From NCBI GenBank assembly GCA_030655095.1, contig JAURWF010000032.1, positions 1 to 48,776 on the forward strand: a stretch of 48,776 bases of DNA, given 5' to 3'. The position numbers and the translations under genes are program-made. Positions 15,162 to 23,350 of the stretch are shown here, piece after piece. Every line of letters begins with the position of its first letter. The stretch's first letter is position 1. The stretch is from a bacterium (GTDB taxonomy: Bacteria > Patescibacteriota > Patescibacteriia > Patescibacteriales > GWC2-42-12). The notes below the pieces were generated by a model, which ran no database searches, was not told the DNA's origin, and was given only the letters and a program-made list of their open reading frames with translations.

Positions 15162-15743
15162 TTATCCTTTAAAAATTACCTTATCAATTATGCCATATTT
15201 TACTGCTTCCTCTGCAGACATAAAATAATCACGATCAGTGTCTTTCTCAATTGTACTAATTGGTTGACCTGTATGTTTTGCTAAAATTTTATTTAATTTT
15301 TCTCTTGTTCTTAAAATATGTTCGGAATGAATTTTAATATCAGATGCTTGACCTTCAAAACCACCCATAACTTGATGAATTAAAATTTCAGAATTAGGCA
15401 AAGAAAAACGCTTTCCTTTTGCGCCTGCAGACAAAAGCACAGCTCCCATTGAAGCTGCTAAGCCAACGCAAATAGTTGAGATATCAGATTTAACATATTG
15501 CATAGTATCATAAATTGCCATCCCTGCTGTGACTGACCCGCCAGGAGTATTAATATAAAATCTAATGTCTTTATTTTTTTCTTCTGCATCCAAAAATAAA
15601 AGTTGAGCAATTATAATATTTGCCACATGATCGCTTACTGGTTCGCCTAAAAAAATAATTCTATCTTTTAATAAACGAGAATAAATATCATAAGCTCGTT
15701 CCCCTTGCCCTGATTTTTCAATAACTGTTGGTATTAAAGTCAT
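15162..15743 (-). CDS. clpP: ATP-dependent Clp protease proteolytic subunit
   Basis: The serine peptidase forms the tetradecameric Clp barrel. The catalytic triad is visible at Ser98 (GLAASMGA), His123 (ILIHQV) and Asp172 (DTDRD). Also present are the oxyanion-forming GGSVTAG and the terminal YGIIDKV. Length 193 is typical. It needs a ClpX or ClpA partner, not in this window. It lies downstream of the 15835 cysteine-rich gene but separated by a strong hairpin (15780-15827), so it probably has its own promoter in the short AT-rich spacer. Confidence 0.97.
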   Translation of the reverse strand: MTLIPTVIEKSGQGERAYDIYSRLLKDRIIFLGEPVSDHVANIIIAQLLFLDAEEKNKDIRFYINTPGGSVTAGMAIYDTMQYVKSDISTICVGLAASMGAVLLSAGAKGKRFSLPNSEILIHQVMGGFEGQASDIKIHSEHILRTREKLNKILAKHTGQPISTIEKDTDRDYFMSAEEAVKYGIIDKVIFKG

Positions 15744-15744
15744 A

Positions 15745-15775
15745 TAATTTTAGATTTTAGATTTTAGATTTAAAA
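15745..15775. repeat. TTTTAGA tandem repeat before the clpP start
   Basis: Three to four iterations of a 7-bp TTTAGAT-type unit lie directly upstream of the clpP start codon (minus strand). This is another example of low-complexity gene junctions. Confidence 0.6.
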
Positions 15776-15779
15776 TTAT

Positions 15780-15827
15780 GTTAATTCGGATACAGGCGGA
15801 TAAAAATCAACCTATATCCGAATTAAC
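15780..15827 (-). terminator. hairpin after the cysteine-rich gene
   Basis: TTAATTCGGATATAGG pairs with CCTGTATCCGAATTAA over 16 positions, with one G-T pair, in the 8 nt after the 15835 stop codon. A short T-rich stretch follows on the minus strand. It likely ends the cassette transcript. Confidence 0.6.
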
Positions 15828-15834
15828 TAATACA

Positions 15835-16242
15835 CTATTTTTGCACTTTTTTAAGCGCTTCTTCTATTTCTTCCTGTTTTTCTAAAAGCTGTTGCTCTTT
15901 TAACATCAGCTTTTCTATTAAGCTCTCTTTTGTCTCTTGGCTCAACTTCCCCAAAAAACATGGGGTGTCAAAATAATTTTCATCACCTTCTACCGCAACC
16001 ATTTCAAGAAATCCACAAGCGAACACCGAGGGATATCCTCGTGGCACTTTATAACTGCAAGCAAAATGACAATTTCCACAGAGATCAAATACCGTTTCTT
16101 TTTTTTCAAACTTACCATCTTTAAAAATGGCTAGCATATCATCTATTTCTTTTATCGAAGAAGAAACTTTTTTCAATTTCTGTTTTGACCAAGGTTCAAC
16201 AACCTCGTCCCAAAGACCAGATTCCATAATCAACTCAATCAT
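15835..16242 (-). CDS. small cysteine-containing protein with C-terminal coiled coil
   Basis: The 135-residue protein has a cysteine cluster in the middle (CGNCHFAC near residues 51-58, then ACGF and TPCF further on), possibly a metal or Fe-S site. A long Lys/Glu coiled coil follows (residues about 103-135). No family is recognised. The start is supported by a strong Shine-Dalgarno site (GGGAGGTTTTTATG), unlike neighbouring housekeeping genes. The upstream leader contains a long hairpin (16283-16358), and a hairpin terminator follows the gene. This matches the layout of the cassettes at 13.1-13.9 and 43.9-44.6 kb. Confidence 0.75.
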   Translation of the reverse strand: MIELIMESGLWDEVVEPWSKQKLKKVSSSIKEIDDMLAIFKDGKFEKKETVFDLCGNCHFACSYKVPRGYPSVFACGFLEMVAVEGDENYFDTPCFLGKLSQETKESLIEKLMLKEQQLLEKQEEIEEALKKVQK

Positions 16243-16282
16243 AAAAACCTCCCAACAATACTAAATCTTTTGCAATTTATTA

Positions 16283-16358
16283 AAATTGCAGTTGCGTAGC
16301 AACTTTTTGATTAAAATAAAAAAATAATTTAAACCAAAAAACTGCTACGCAATAAAAA
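16283..16358 (-). other. leader hairpin upstream of the cysteine-rich gene
   Basis: TTGCGTAGCAGTTTTTTG and CAAAAAGTTGCTACGCAA are inverted arms about 35 nt apart, placed between a weak -10 (TATAAA, 16380-16385) and the Shine-Dalgarno site. A boxA-like TGTTCTTTATAAAT (16362-16375) sits just upstream. The promoter here is weak and the boxA match would overlap the expected transcription start, so I am less sure of it than at 13880. Confidence 0.45.
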
Positions 16359-16457
16359 ATTATTTATAAAGAACAATTGTTTATACAAATTTGGAAAAAT
16401 ATTCCAGATTATGCTATTGTTGTATTAACTAATTAACCCTAACCTAAATTAAAAAAT

Positions 16458-16826
16458 ATGTCCACTAAAAAAGTGTCTGACAAAAAAATAGAAACAAAGG
16501 AACAGCCAAAAAAATCAGAGAATGACAATCTTGCTGATATTACAAAAAATAAAAATATCGCTGCTATATCATATATTTGGATTCTTTGTTTAGTTCCACT
16601 TTTAGGCAATCGCAATTCAAAGTTCGCTCAATTCCATGCCAAACAAGGATTGGTTTTATTTATTATAGAAATTATCGCAGGTATTTTAATTTGGGTTCCA
16701 CTTTTTGGTCAACTTCTTGCATTAGCACTACTAGTAATTTCAGTAATGGGCATTATTAAAGCTCAAAATGGCGAATGGTGGAAAATTCCTTATATTTATG
16801 AATGGAGTAAAAAAATAAAAATTTAA
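16458..16826 (+). CDS. DUF4870 (Tic20-like) small membrane protein
   Basis: This 122-residue protein has a charged N-terminal tail (about residues 1-35) and three hydrophobic helices. It includes the family-like pattern ISYIWILCLVPLL, FAQFHAKQGLVLFI and the terminal segment KAQNGEWWKIPYIYEW. DUF4870 proteins are small membrane proteins of unknown function. It lies 33 nt upstream of ppsA on the same strand and may share its transcript. Confidence 0.82.
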   Translation: MSTKKVSDKKIETKEQPKKSENDNLADITKNKNIAAISYIWILCLVPLLGNRNSKFAQFHAKQGLVLFIIEIIAGILIWVPLFGQLLALALLVISVMGIIKAQNGEWWKIPYIYEWSKKIKI

Positions 16827-16859
16827 TTTAATAATGAAATAAAAAATAATAATAAAATT

Positions 16860-19223
16860 ATGACTTTTGTAAAATTTTTTGATCAGATAACTATTAAAGA
16901 CGTGCCACAAGTTGGTGGCAAAAATGCTTCTTTGGGAGAAATGTATTGCAAACTAACAAAAACTGGTGTTCGCGTACCCAATGGATTTGCAACAACAGCA
17001 GAAGCTTATAATTCTTTTTTAACAACAACTGATCTTAAAGAAAAAATCAAAGAAATTCTTGACGGACTAGACACTCATAATGTTATTGATTTGGCTAAAC
17101 GTGGCGATGTCATCCGTAAATTAATAATTGCCACACCATTTCCTCTACAATTTGAAACGGCCATAATTGATGCTTATAAAAAATTATCTCAATTTTATCA
17201 TTCCAAAGATTTGCATGTAGCTGTTCGTTCAAGTGCTACTGCTGAAGATTTACCTAACGCCTCTTTCGCAGGTCAGCAAGATACATATTTAAATATTTCT
17301 GGCAAAACTGAACTTTTACTCGCTGTCAAAAAATGTATTGCTTCCTTATTTACTAATCGTGCTATTTCTTATCGCGTTGATAAAGGATTTGACTATTCTA
17401 AAATTTCATTATCAGTCGGAGTGCAAAAAATGATCCGCTCTGACATCGCCTCTTCTGGGGTAATGTTCACTATTGATACTGAAAGTGGTTTTACTAATGC
17501 CGTTTTAATAAACTCAATCTTTGGATTAGGCGAAAACATTGTCCAAGGCAAAGTCAATCCAGATGAATTCTATGTTTTTAAGCCAACTCGCGCTATTATC
17601 TCCCGCTCTTTAAGCAGAAAAAAAATTAAAATGATTTACAGTTCTAATCCTAAACAACCAGTTCGCGATGTTCCTGTAGCAATAAACGAGCAAACTAAAC
17701 AATCAATTAGCGACCAGCAGGTACTTGAATTAGCTGATTGGGGCATATTAATTGAAAAACATTACAATAGACCAATGGATATTGAATGGGCGCTGGATGG
17801 TACAGATAATCAACTTTATATCATTCAAGCTCGTCCAGAAACTATTCACTCAGTTCGCAACTATAGCGTTATTGAAGAATATGTTTTAGAAAAAAAAGGT
17901 GCAATTATTACTAGCGGTCGTAGTGTTGGAAGCAGAATTGGCGCAGGAGCTGCTAATAGAATTATGAGCATAAAAGATATTAGCAAATTCAAACAAGGTG
18001 AAATTTTAGTAACAGATATGACAGATCCTGACTGGGAGCCAATTATGAAAATCGCTTCGGCAATTGTTACTGACAAAGGCGGTCGCACCTGCCATGCAGC
18101 TATTATTTCTCGCGAACTAGGAATTCCCTGTTTAGTCGGCACTAACGATGCTAGTAAAAAAATTATTACTGGACAAGAAATAACAATAAGTTGCGCTGAA
18201 GGTGATACTGGTTTTGTTTATCAAGATAAATTATTATTTAAAATAAACAAAACTAATATTAAAAATCTGCAACGTCCAAAAACTAAAATAATGATGAACA
18301 TTGGCTCACCTGAAATCGCTTTTGCTTCTTCTTTTATTCCCAACGACGGTGTTGGTTTAGCTCGCGAAGAATTTATTATTAATGACTCTATTAAAATTCA
18401 TCCGTTAGCTTTAATAAATTATGCTAAATTAAAAGATACAAAAGTCAAAAAGCAAATTGATGAATTAACAAATGGTTATGCTGATAAAAAACAATTTTAT
18501 GTTGACAAATTAGCTGAAGGTATGGCTACTATTGCTTCTGCCTTTTATCCTAAAGATGTTATTATCAGATTTTCTGATTTTAAAACCAACGAATATGCCA
18601 ACTTAATCGGTGGCGCTGAATACGAACCTGTTGAAGGCAATCCGATGATTGGATGGAGAGGTGCCTCTCGCTATTATGATGAAAAATTTAAACCAGCATT
18701 TGTTTTAGAATGTTTAGCTCTTAAAAAAGTCCGCGAAGAAATGAAGCTTACAAACTTAAAAGCAATGGTTCCTTTTTGTCGCACGATTGAAGAAGCTAAA
18801 AAAGTTATTAAAATTATTGCTGAAAATGGCTTAAAGCAAGGCAAAAATAATTTTGAGCTTTATTGTATGATAGAAATACCTTCTAATGTTATTTTAGCTG
18901 AAGAATTTGCTAAATTATTTGACGGTTTTTCAATTGGTTCTAACGATTTGACTCAATTAACTTTAGGAGTAGATCGCGATAGCTCATTAGTTAGCCATAT
19001 TTATGATGAAAATAATCAAGCAGTTAAAACTTTAATCAAACAAATAATTCAAGTTGCCAAAAAAAATAAAGTTAAGATCGGCATCTGCGGTCAAGCACCA
19101 AGCGATTTTCCAGACTTTGCTAAATTTTTAGCTACCTGCAAAATTGACAGCATTTCTCTAAATCCAGACACAGTAATTAAAACAACTTTAGCAATTTTAC
19201 AAACAGAAAAAAATATAAAATAA
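16860..19223 (+). CDS. ppsA: phosphoenolpyruvate synthase (pyruvate, water dikinase)
   Basis: The enzyme makes phosphoenolpyruvate from pyruvate and ATP, with AMP and phosphate as products. The N-terminal ATP-grasp-like domain starts with QVGGKNASLGEM and includes VAVRSSATAEDLPNASFAGQ. The swivelling domain has the phosphohistidine His412 in GGRTCHAAIISR. The C-terminal PEP/pyruvate barrel includes IGSNDLTQLTLGVDRDS and catalytic Cys743 in GICGQAPSD. Length 787 is normal. In a fermentative reduced genome it may link pyruvate to nucleotide or sugar synthesis, or run toward ATP formation. This is inference. Confidence 0.97.
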   Translation: MTFVKFFDQITIKDVPQVGGKNASLGEMYCKLTKTGVRVPNGFATTAEAYNSFLTTTDLKEKIKEILDGLDTHNVIDLAKRGDVIRKLIIATPFPLQFETAIIDAYKKLSQFYHSKDLHVAVRSSATAEDLPNASFAGQQDTYLNISGKTELLLAVKKCIASLFTNRAISYRVDKGFDYSKISLSVGVQKMIRSDIASSGVMFTIDTESGFTNAVLINSIFGLGENIVQGKVNPDEFYVFKPTRAIISRSLSRKKIKMIYSSNPKQPVRDVPVAINEQTKQSISDQQVLELADWGILIEKHYNRPMDIEWALDGTDNQLYIIQARPETIHSVRNYSVIEEYVLEKKGAIITSGRSVGSRIGAGAANRIMSIKDISKFKQGEILVTDMTDPDWEPIMKIASAIVTDKGGRTCHAAIISRELGIPCLVGTNDASKKIITGQEITISCAEGDTGFVYQDKLLFKINKTNIKNLQRPKTKIMMNIGSPEIAFASSFIPNDGVGLAREEFIINDSIKIHPLALINYAKLKDTKVKKQIDELTNGYADKKQFYVDKLAEGMATIASAFYPKDVIIRFSDFKTNEYANLIGGAEYEPVEGNPMIGWRGASRYYDEKFKPAFVLECLALKKVREEMKLTNLKAMVPFCRTIEEAKKVIKIIAENGLKQGKNNFELYCMIEIPSNVILAEEFAKLFDGFSIGSNDLTQLTLGVDRDSSLVSHIYDENNQAVKTLIKQIIQVAKKNKVKIGICGQAPSDFPDFAKFLATCKIDSISLNPDTVIKTTLAILQTEKNIK

Positions 19224-19246
19224 ATAATAAAATAATTAATAAAATT

Positions 19247-19468
19247 ATGAAAGAACAATTAATAACAACTCCTCAACAACCTAAAAGAAGAACACTTTTA
19301 GAATTAGAATCAATAATTAGTGATAGGGACAATTATATAGAAAAGCATTCCGAAGAAAAATATGCTGCAGCTTTTAATGAACTTGTGAGACGAAAAAGCA
19401 CAAAAGAGAGAAATGGGAAGGAATATGTTGCAAATCTTTTAAAAAACAGAGAAATGTATTCAGAATAA
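19247..19468 (+). CDS. small hypothetical protein
   Basis: This 73-residue, highly charged, predicted helical and soluble product contains LLELESIISDRDNYIEKH and ends KNREMYSE. No family is recognised. It lies 23 nt after ppsA and 27 nt before the next gene on the same strand, consistent with co-transcription. No Shine-Dalgarno site is seen. Confidence 0.6.
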   Translation: MKEQLITTPQQPKRRTLLELESIISDRDNYIEKHSEEKYAAAFNELVRRKSTKERNGKEYVANLLKNREMYSE

Positions 19469-19495
19469 TTATTTAAATATTATTTGAATACAAAA

Positions 19496-20632
19496 ATGGT
19501 ATTTACTACTAATAAAAAATATTTATTTTTCTCTTTATTTTTATTCTTATTTTTCTCTTTCTATTCTCCATTAAAAGTTAACGCTCAAGAAAAAATAAAA
19601 GATATAGGATTTTTGACCAAAAATATTTGGTATTCAAAAACGCCTTTTTTTGATGGCGATCCAATAAGAATTTATACAATTGTTAATAATAGTACTAAAG
19701 AAGATGTAATTGGAAAAATAACATTTTATAATAATAAAAAAATAATCGGTACTAATGATTTTTCAATAATTGGCGGTGGTCCAGGAGCAATAGTTTGGAT
19801 AGATTGGCAAGCTACTTCAGGGGAACATTTTATTTTAGCCGAAATTAATAATGCAAAAATTGCTAAAAAAGATGGGACTTTTGTTAATATAACTTTAGAA
19901 AATTCCAATTCTTCTGTTGACTCTCTTGATATTGATATTGACACTGATAAAGACGGAATTGGAAATAAAGAAGATGAAGATGATGATAATGATGGATTAT
20001 CAGACATAGAAGAAATAGCGCTAGGTTTAGACCCACTAAATCCAGATAGTGATCATGACAAAGTAAAAGACTCTATTGACGCAGATCCAAAAGATCCTAA
20101 TATTTCCAAAAAAACGCCTATCTTAAAATTAGACACGCTAAAACCTAATGTCTTAGAATCAGATACTAAAAAAGATGAAATAAAAAATTCTGTTAATACT
20201 TCTCCTGAAGATTCAAATATTTCTAAAGAAGAATCTTCTGCATATGAATCCTCTGGTTTTGCTTCAATCATTAAAAAATCTCAAGAAGAAATAACTTCAT
20301 TAATTAAAAAAACTACTCAAAAAATTGATTTATTTTTTGAAGAAAAAGAAGAAAACTTAAAATTAAAAGCAGAAGAAAAAAAAGAAATTCCAGAAATAAA
20401 AAAAACTAAAGAAATAAAAAAAAGAATTTTTTCTTTTGAAAAAGAAAAAAGAGAAGATGGAATTTCTCAACTTAAAAAACTAATAGAAGAAAAAAAAGAG
20501 AAAAAAGAAATTGCTGAATGGATATTTTTTGATTTTTTAATCTTTCTTTTAGAAAAAAGAAAGATTGTCTTTTATATTAGCTTAGTTTTGCTATTTTTAT
20601 TTTTATTAAAACACATTAAACGACGTAAATAA
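19496..20632 (+). CDS. secreted membrane-anchored protein with calcium-loop repeats and coiled-coil region
   Basis: An N-terminal signal sequence (about residues 8-31, ending VNAQ) is followed by an Ig-like beta region (about 32-135). Aspartate-rich loops follow (DTDKDGIGNKEDEDDDNDGLSDIEE and DSDHDKVKDSIDADPKDPN, broken here by description), then a long Lys/Glu coiled-coil stretch (about 240-345). A C-terminal membrane helix (about 352-372) has the basic tail KHIKRRK. I start at ATG 19496; a TTG four codons upstream is in frame. It is similar in design to the genes at 18 and 45524. It is probably anchored with its domains outside the cell. Function is unknown. Confidence 0.78.
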   Translation: MVFTTNKKYLFFSLFLFLFFSFYSPLKVNAQEKIKDIGFLTKNIWYSKTPFFDGDPIRIYTIVNNSTKEDVIGKITFYNNKKIIGTNDFSIIGGGPGAIVWIDWQATSGEHFILAEINNAKIAKKDGTFVNITLENSNSSVDSLDIDIDTDKDGIGNKEDEDDDNDGLSDIEEIALGLDPLNPDSDHDKVKDSIDADPKDPNISKKTPILKLDTLKPNVLESDTKKDEIKNSVNTSPEDSNISKEESSAYESSGFASIIKKSQEEITSLIKKTTQKIDLFFEEKEENLKLKAEEKKEIPEIKKTKEIKKRIFSFEKEKREDGISQLKKLIEEKKEKKEIAEWIFFDFLIFLLEKRKIVFYISLVLLFLFLLKHIKRRK

Positions 20633-20652
20633 ATTATTAAATAAATTGTCTA

Positions 20653-20681
20653 TTGCATTATTTTTTAGCATATGTTAAAGT
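20653..20681 (+). promoter_or_regulatory. candidate promoter of the rpsF operon
   Basis: TTGCAT (20653-20658) and TAAAGT (20676-20681) are 17 nt apart. A CATAAT a few bases downstream is an alternative -10. The leader described at 20721-20828 follows. Confidence 0.4.
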
Positions 20682-20720
20682 GCTAGCATAATTTAATATG
20701 TTAAAAATAAACCTTTTCCA

Positions 20721-20828
20721 TACTCCGAATTTTCGGAAGTAGCAACACTAAACACGTCGCTAAAGGTATTCTCGTTTCCCAGAACTAGCTTATTAATAGC
20801 TATTAGAGAATATCTGGGATTTTTTTAT
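20721..20828 (+). promoter_or_regulatory. structured leader / attenuator upstream of rpsF
   Basis: A first hairpin (CTCCGAA-TTTT-CGGAAG, about 20723-20738) is followed by two interlocking pairings: ATTCTC (20768-20773) with GAGAAT (20806-20811), and CCCAGA (20778-20783) with TCTGGG (20813-20818). The second is followed by ATTTTTTTA, an intrinsic-terminator shape. Because the pairings cross, they form either a pseudoknot or an alternative fold. This is a plausible ribosomal-protein feedback leader (S6 or S6:S18 type) before rpsF. Confidence 0.6.
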
Positions 20829-20849
20829 TTAGGTTAATAAAATAATATT

Positions 20850-21353
20850 ATGTCTAAAGTAAAATCATCAGCAATTCCTCATTATGAAATCCTTTATATA
20901 GTCGCTAATAAATATAGCGAGGATGAAGCTAAATTAATTGAAAAAAAAATAAACAAAGTTCTTATTGATAGAGGTGGTAAAATTACCTTCAATCAAGCAT
21001 GGGGCAAAAAACGTTTAATTTATCCAATCAAAAGCTTTACTTATGGTTATTATTTTTTAGCAGAGTTTGATTTAGCTGGTTCATTATTGGCGCAAGTTGA
21101 TAAAGACTTACGAATGATGAGCGATGTCCTAAGACATCAAATTGTTGTTAAAAAAATTAAAACAGCAGAAAGAATTGCTAAAGATAAAAAAATTGCAGAT
21201 AAAATTGCAGCAAGAGGCTTAAAAGAAGAAAAAACCATAGAAGATCAAAAAAAAGTTAAAGAAGAAACCAAAGAAAAGATCAAAACTGAAGTTAACTTAA
21301 AAGAACTTGACGAAAAATTAGACAAAATTTTAGAAACAAGCGATTTATTATAA
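20850..21353 (+). CDS. rpsF: 30S ribosomal protein S6, with extended C-terminus
   Basis: The S6 fold covers residues about 9-102 (HYEILYIVANKYSEDEA, KRLIYPIKSFTYGYYFL, LRMMSDVLRHQIVVK). S6 pairs with S18 on the 30S platform, and the S18 gene is two genes downstream. At 167 residues it is longer than the usual 95-110. The C-terminal 65 residues are a Lys/Glu-rich helical extension of a kind seen in other CPR ribosomal proteins. It is the first gene of rpsF-ssb-rpsR-efp. Confidence 0.95.
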   Translation: MSKVKSSAIPHYEILYIVANKYSEDEAKLIEKKINKVLIDRGGKITFNQAWGKKRLIYPIKSFTYGYYFLAEFDLAGSLLAQVDKDLRMMSDVLRHQIVVKKIKTAERIAKDKKIADKIAARGLKEEKTIEDQKKVKEETKEKIKTEVNLKELDEKLDKILETSDLL

Positions 21354-21380
21354 TTTTTTTTAATAACTAAAATTAATCTT

Positions 21381-21848
21381 ATGAATCTAAACAAAGCCCA
21401 AATTATTGGCAATTTAGTAAGAGACCCTGAAATTAAAAGTACTGCAACTGGTAAATCAGTTACTTCTTTTTCTATAGCTACTAGCTTTATATGGACAGAT
21501 CAGTCTGGACAAAAACAAGAAAAAACTGAATTTCATAATATTGTCGCATGGGGAAAATTAGCAGAAATTTGTGGACAGTATTTGAAAAAGGGTTCAAAAA
21601 TTTATTTAGAAGGTCGCTTACAAACTAGAGATTGGACTGGTCAAGACGGAATTAAAAGATATCGCACAGAAATTGTTGCTGAAAATATGATTATGCTAGA
21701 CAGCAGAATGAATAATGGCAATCAAGCAATTCCTAACAAACAACCAATCGCACCAAGCGAACCTATAATTGACATTGACGAACCAATTGAAAATGCTGGA
21801 GTCAATCCTACAGAAGAAGAAATTAGAGTAGAAAATATTCCTTTTTAA
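21381..21848 (+). CDS. ssb: single-stranded DNA-binding protein
   Basis: The OB-fold covers residues 1-110 (LNKAQIIGNLVRDPEIKST, EKTEFHNIVAWGKLAEICGQYLKKGSKIYLEGRL, YRTEIVAENM). A flexible acidic linker follows, and the tip ends in NIPF, matching the aromatic tip used by other SSBs to recruit repair and replication proteins. Length 155 is ordinary. Its place between rpsF and rpsR is the classic bacterial order. Confidence 0.96.
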   Translation: MNLNKAQIIGNLVRDPEIKSTATGKSVTSFSIATSFIWTDQSGQKQEKTEFHNIVAWGKLAEICGQYLKKGSKIYLEGRLQTRDWTGQDGIKRYRTEIVAENMIMLDSRMNNGNQAIPNKQPIAPSEPIIDIDEPIENAGVNPTEEEIRVENIPF

Positions 21849-21886
21849 TAAATACGTTTTAAATAAATAACTTTAGTTATACCAAC

Positions 21887-22108
21887 ATGGAAAATGCAAT
21901 AAAAAAAGCAAAACAATGTTATCTTTGTTTAAATAATATTAATGATCTTGATTACAAAGATACTCAACTTTTACGTCGTTTTATCAATTCTTACGGCAAA
22001 ATTTTATCAAAAAAACGAACAGGAGTTTGTACTACTCATCAACGCAAATTAGCGTTAGCTGTCAAACGAGCTAGAATTATGGCTTTATTGCCCTTTACTG
22101 GTAAATAA
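21887..22108 (+). CDS. rpsR: 30S ribosomal protein S18
   Basis: This 73-residue basic protein has the S18 signature: DYKDTQLLRRFINSYGKILSKKRTG, then TTHQRKLALAVKRARIMALLPF. An N-terminal CYLC pair could bind zinc. It partners S6 on the ribosome. It lies 38 nt after ssb and 11 nt before efp. Confidence 0.96.
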   Translation: MENAIKKAKQCYLCLNNINDLDYKDTQLLRRFINSYGKILSKKRTGVCTTHQRKLALAVKRARIMALLPFTGK

Positions 22109-22119
22109 TAAACAACTTC

Positions 22120-22677
22120 ATGTTAAGTTTAAATGAAATTAAAATAGGTAAATTACTTGAAATTGCTAATGAGCCTTTTGTTGTTATTAAAGCTGACCAT
22201 CATAAAATGGGACGGGGTGGTGCTGTATTAAAAACAAAACTTAAAAATTTAATCAATGGCAATGTTATAGAAAAAACTTTTCAAGGCAATGACAAAGCTA
22301 ATGAAGCAGTTACGGAAACTAATAAAGCAAATTATTTATATAAAACTGACGCTGAAGCTTGTTTTATGAATAATGAAACTTATGAGCAATTTGGTCTGCC
22401 GATAGAACAAGTCGGCGATAAAATAAATTACCTAAAAGAAGGCACAGATGTTGATATATTTTATTTTCAAGGTTCTCCTGTAGCAATGAAATTACCGATT
22501 AAAATTGCTTTAAAAGTTACAAGCGCTCCACCAGGAGTTAAAGGTAATTCAGCTGGAAATGTTACTAAAATAATTGAATTAGAAACTGGCGTTCAAATTA
22601 ACGCACCAATGTTTATTAACGAAGGTGAAACAGTTATAGTAAATACTGACACAGGGGAATATGTAGAAAGAGCATAA
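22120..22677 (+). CDS. efp: elongation factor P
   Basis: EF-P rescues ribosomes stalled on proline runs. The three beta-barrel domains are present: the KOW-like N-terminus, the middle domain (YLYKTDAEACFMNNETYEQF) and the C-terminal OB domain ending TGEYVERA. The loop that reaches the peptidyl-transferase centre reads KMGRGGA with Arg32 at the tip instead of Lys. An Arg tip is used by the EarP-type rhamnosylation branch, but many unmodified EF-Ps also exist, and no modification enzyme is in this window. It ends the operon, followed by a hairpin terminator. Confidence 0.95.
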   Translation: MLSLNEIKIGKLLEIANEPFVVIKADHHKMGRGGAVLKTKLKNLINGNVIEKTFQGNDKANEAVTETNKANYLYKTDAEACFMNNETYEQFGLPIEQVGDKINYLKEGTDVDIFYFQGSPVAMKLPIKIALKVTSAPPGVKGNSAGNVTKIIELETGVQINAPMFINEGETVIVNTDTGEYVERA

Positions 22678-22744
22678 ATTAATTTTTAATTTATAAACAA
22701 TTTTCAATTTATAAATTTACTAAAAAACATTAGATCAAGAAAAT

Positions 22745-22789
22745 AAAAAAAGCCATCTTTGATTTTAATTTCTCAAAATGGCTTTTTTT
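22745..22789. terminator. bidirectional terminator between efp and tRNA-Lys
   Basis: AAAAAAGCCAT (22745-22755) and ATGGCTTTTTT (22779-22789) form the stem base, with T-runs on both strands. It serves the convergent efp operon and tRNA-Lys transcript. Confidence 0.8.
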
Positions 22790-22797
22790 ATTTTCAG

Positions 22798-22870
22798 TGC
22801 ACCGTGCAGGATTTGAACCTGCGACAATCTCCTTAAGAGGGAGCTGCTCTACCAACTGAGCTAACGGTGC
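22798..22870 (-). tRNA. tRNA-Lys (anticodon CTT)
   Basis: The acceptor arms are GCACCGT and ACGGTGC, the anticodon loop is CTCTTAA, and the T-arm is GCAGGTTCAAATCCTGC. The 3' CCA is not encoded. Confidence 0.94.
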
Positions 22871-22885
22871 TTATATTTTTATACC

Positions 22886-22959
22886 CGTAGGGGCGGGGAT
22901 TGCCCCCGCCCTATTACCTCTATTATTAAAATTTGGGCACCCGCAAGGGATGCCCCTAC
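22886..22959. repeat. GC-rich inverted repeats between tRNA genes
   Basis: GTAGGGGCGGGGATT and GCCCCCGCCC, then GGGCACCCGCAAGG and GATGCCCCTAC, form two hairpins. They are related to the cluster at 13991-14249 and lie between tRNA-Lys and tRNA-Met. Confidence 0.7.
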
Positions 22960-22967
22960 AAATTTTG

Positions 22968-23041
22968 TAGCGACGAGTGGAATTGAACCACTGACCTTAG
23001 CGTTATGAGTGCTACGCTCTAACCAACTGAGCTACGTCGCC
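22968..23041 (-). tRNA. tRNA-Met (anticodon CAT)
   Basis: The acceptor arms are GGCGACG and CGTCGCT (one G-T pair), the anticodon loop is CTCATAA, and the T-loop is GGTTCAATTCC. The pattern resembles elongator tRNA-Met. Because C34 could be lysidine-modified, tRNA-Ile2 is a formal alternative. CCA is not encoded. Confidence 0.93.
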
Positions 23042-23043
23042 GT

Positions 23044-23120
23044 GACAATTATCAATTACGAATTATCAATTTATAATTTATAATTTATAATTTATAATTC
23101 GTAATTGATAATTGGTTTGA
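23044..23120. repeat. AT-rich palindrome between tRNA-Met and tRNA-Arg
   Basis: Four TTTATAA-type tandem units are enclosed by inverted CAATTATCAATTACGAA / TTCGTAATTGATAATTG arms. Confidence 0.75.
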
Positions 23121-23125
23121 AATAG

Positions 23126-23197
23126 TGCCTTCGCCAGGATTCGAACCTGGATTACTTGGTTCGAAGCCAAGCGTGATATCCGTTTCACTACGAAGAC
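23126..23197 (-). tRNA. tRNA-Arg (anticodon TCG)
   Basis: The acceptor arms are GTCTTCG and CGAAGGC (one T-G pair), and the anticodon stem CTTGG/CCAAG encloses CTTCGAA, giving anticodon TCG. The T-loop is GGTTCGAATCC. CCA is not encoded. Confidence 0.94.
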
Positions 23198-23350
23198 ATA
23201 TTGGATTTGTCGCCAAATGCCGTATTTTGTATAAAATTTTATTGTAAAATACAAAATTTAATAAAAACCAATAAAACACAGACAAATAAAAATGCTGAGT
23301 TCTTTTTGATAATAGCACCTGATTTAAATTTTATCAAGCCAAAACTATGT

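Noticed and set aside
16380..16408. Strong promoter for the 15835 gene
   Set aside because: The -10 TATAAA is good but there is no convincing -35, and the boxA-like match would overlap the transcription start.
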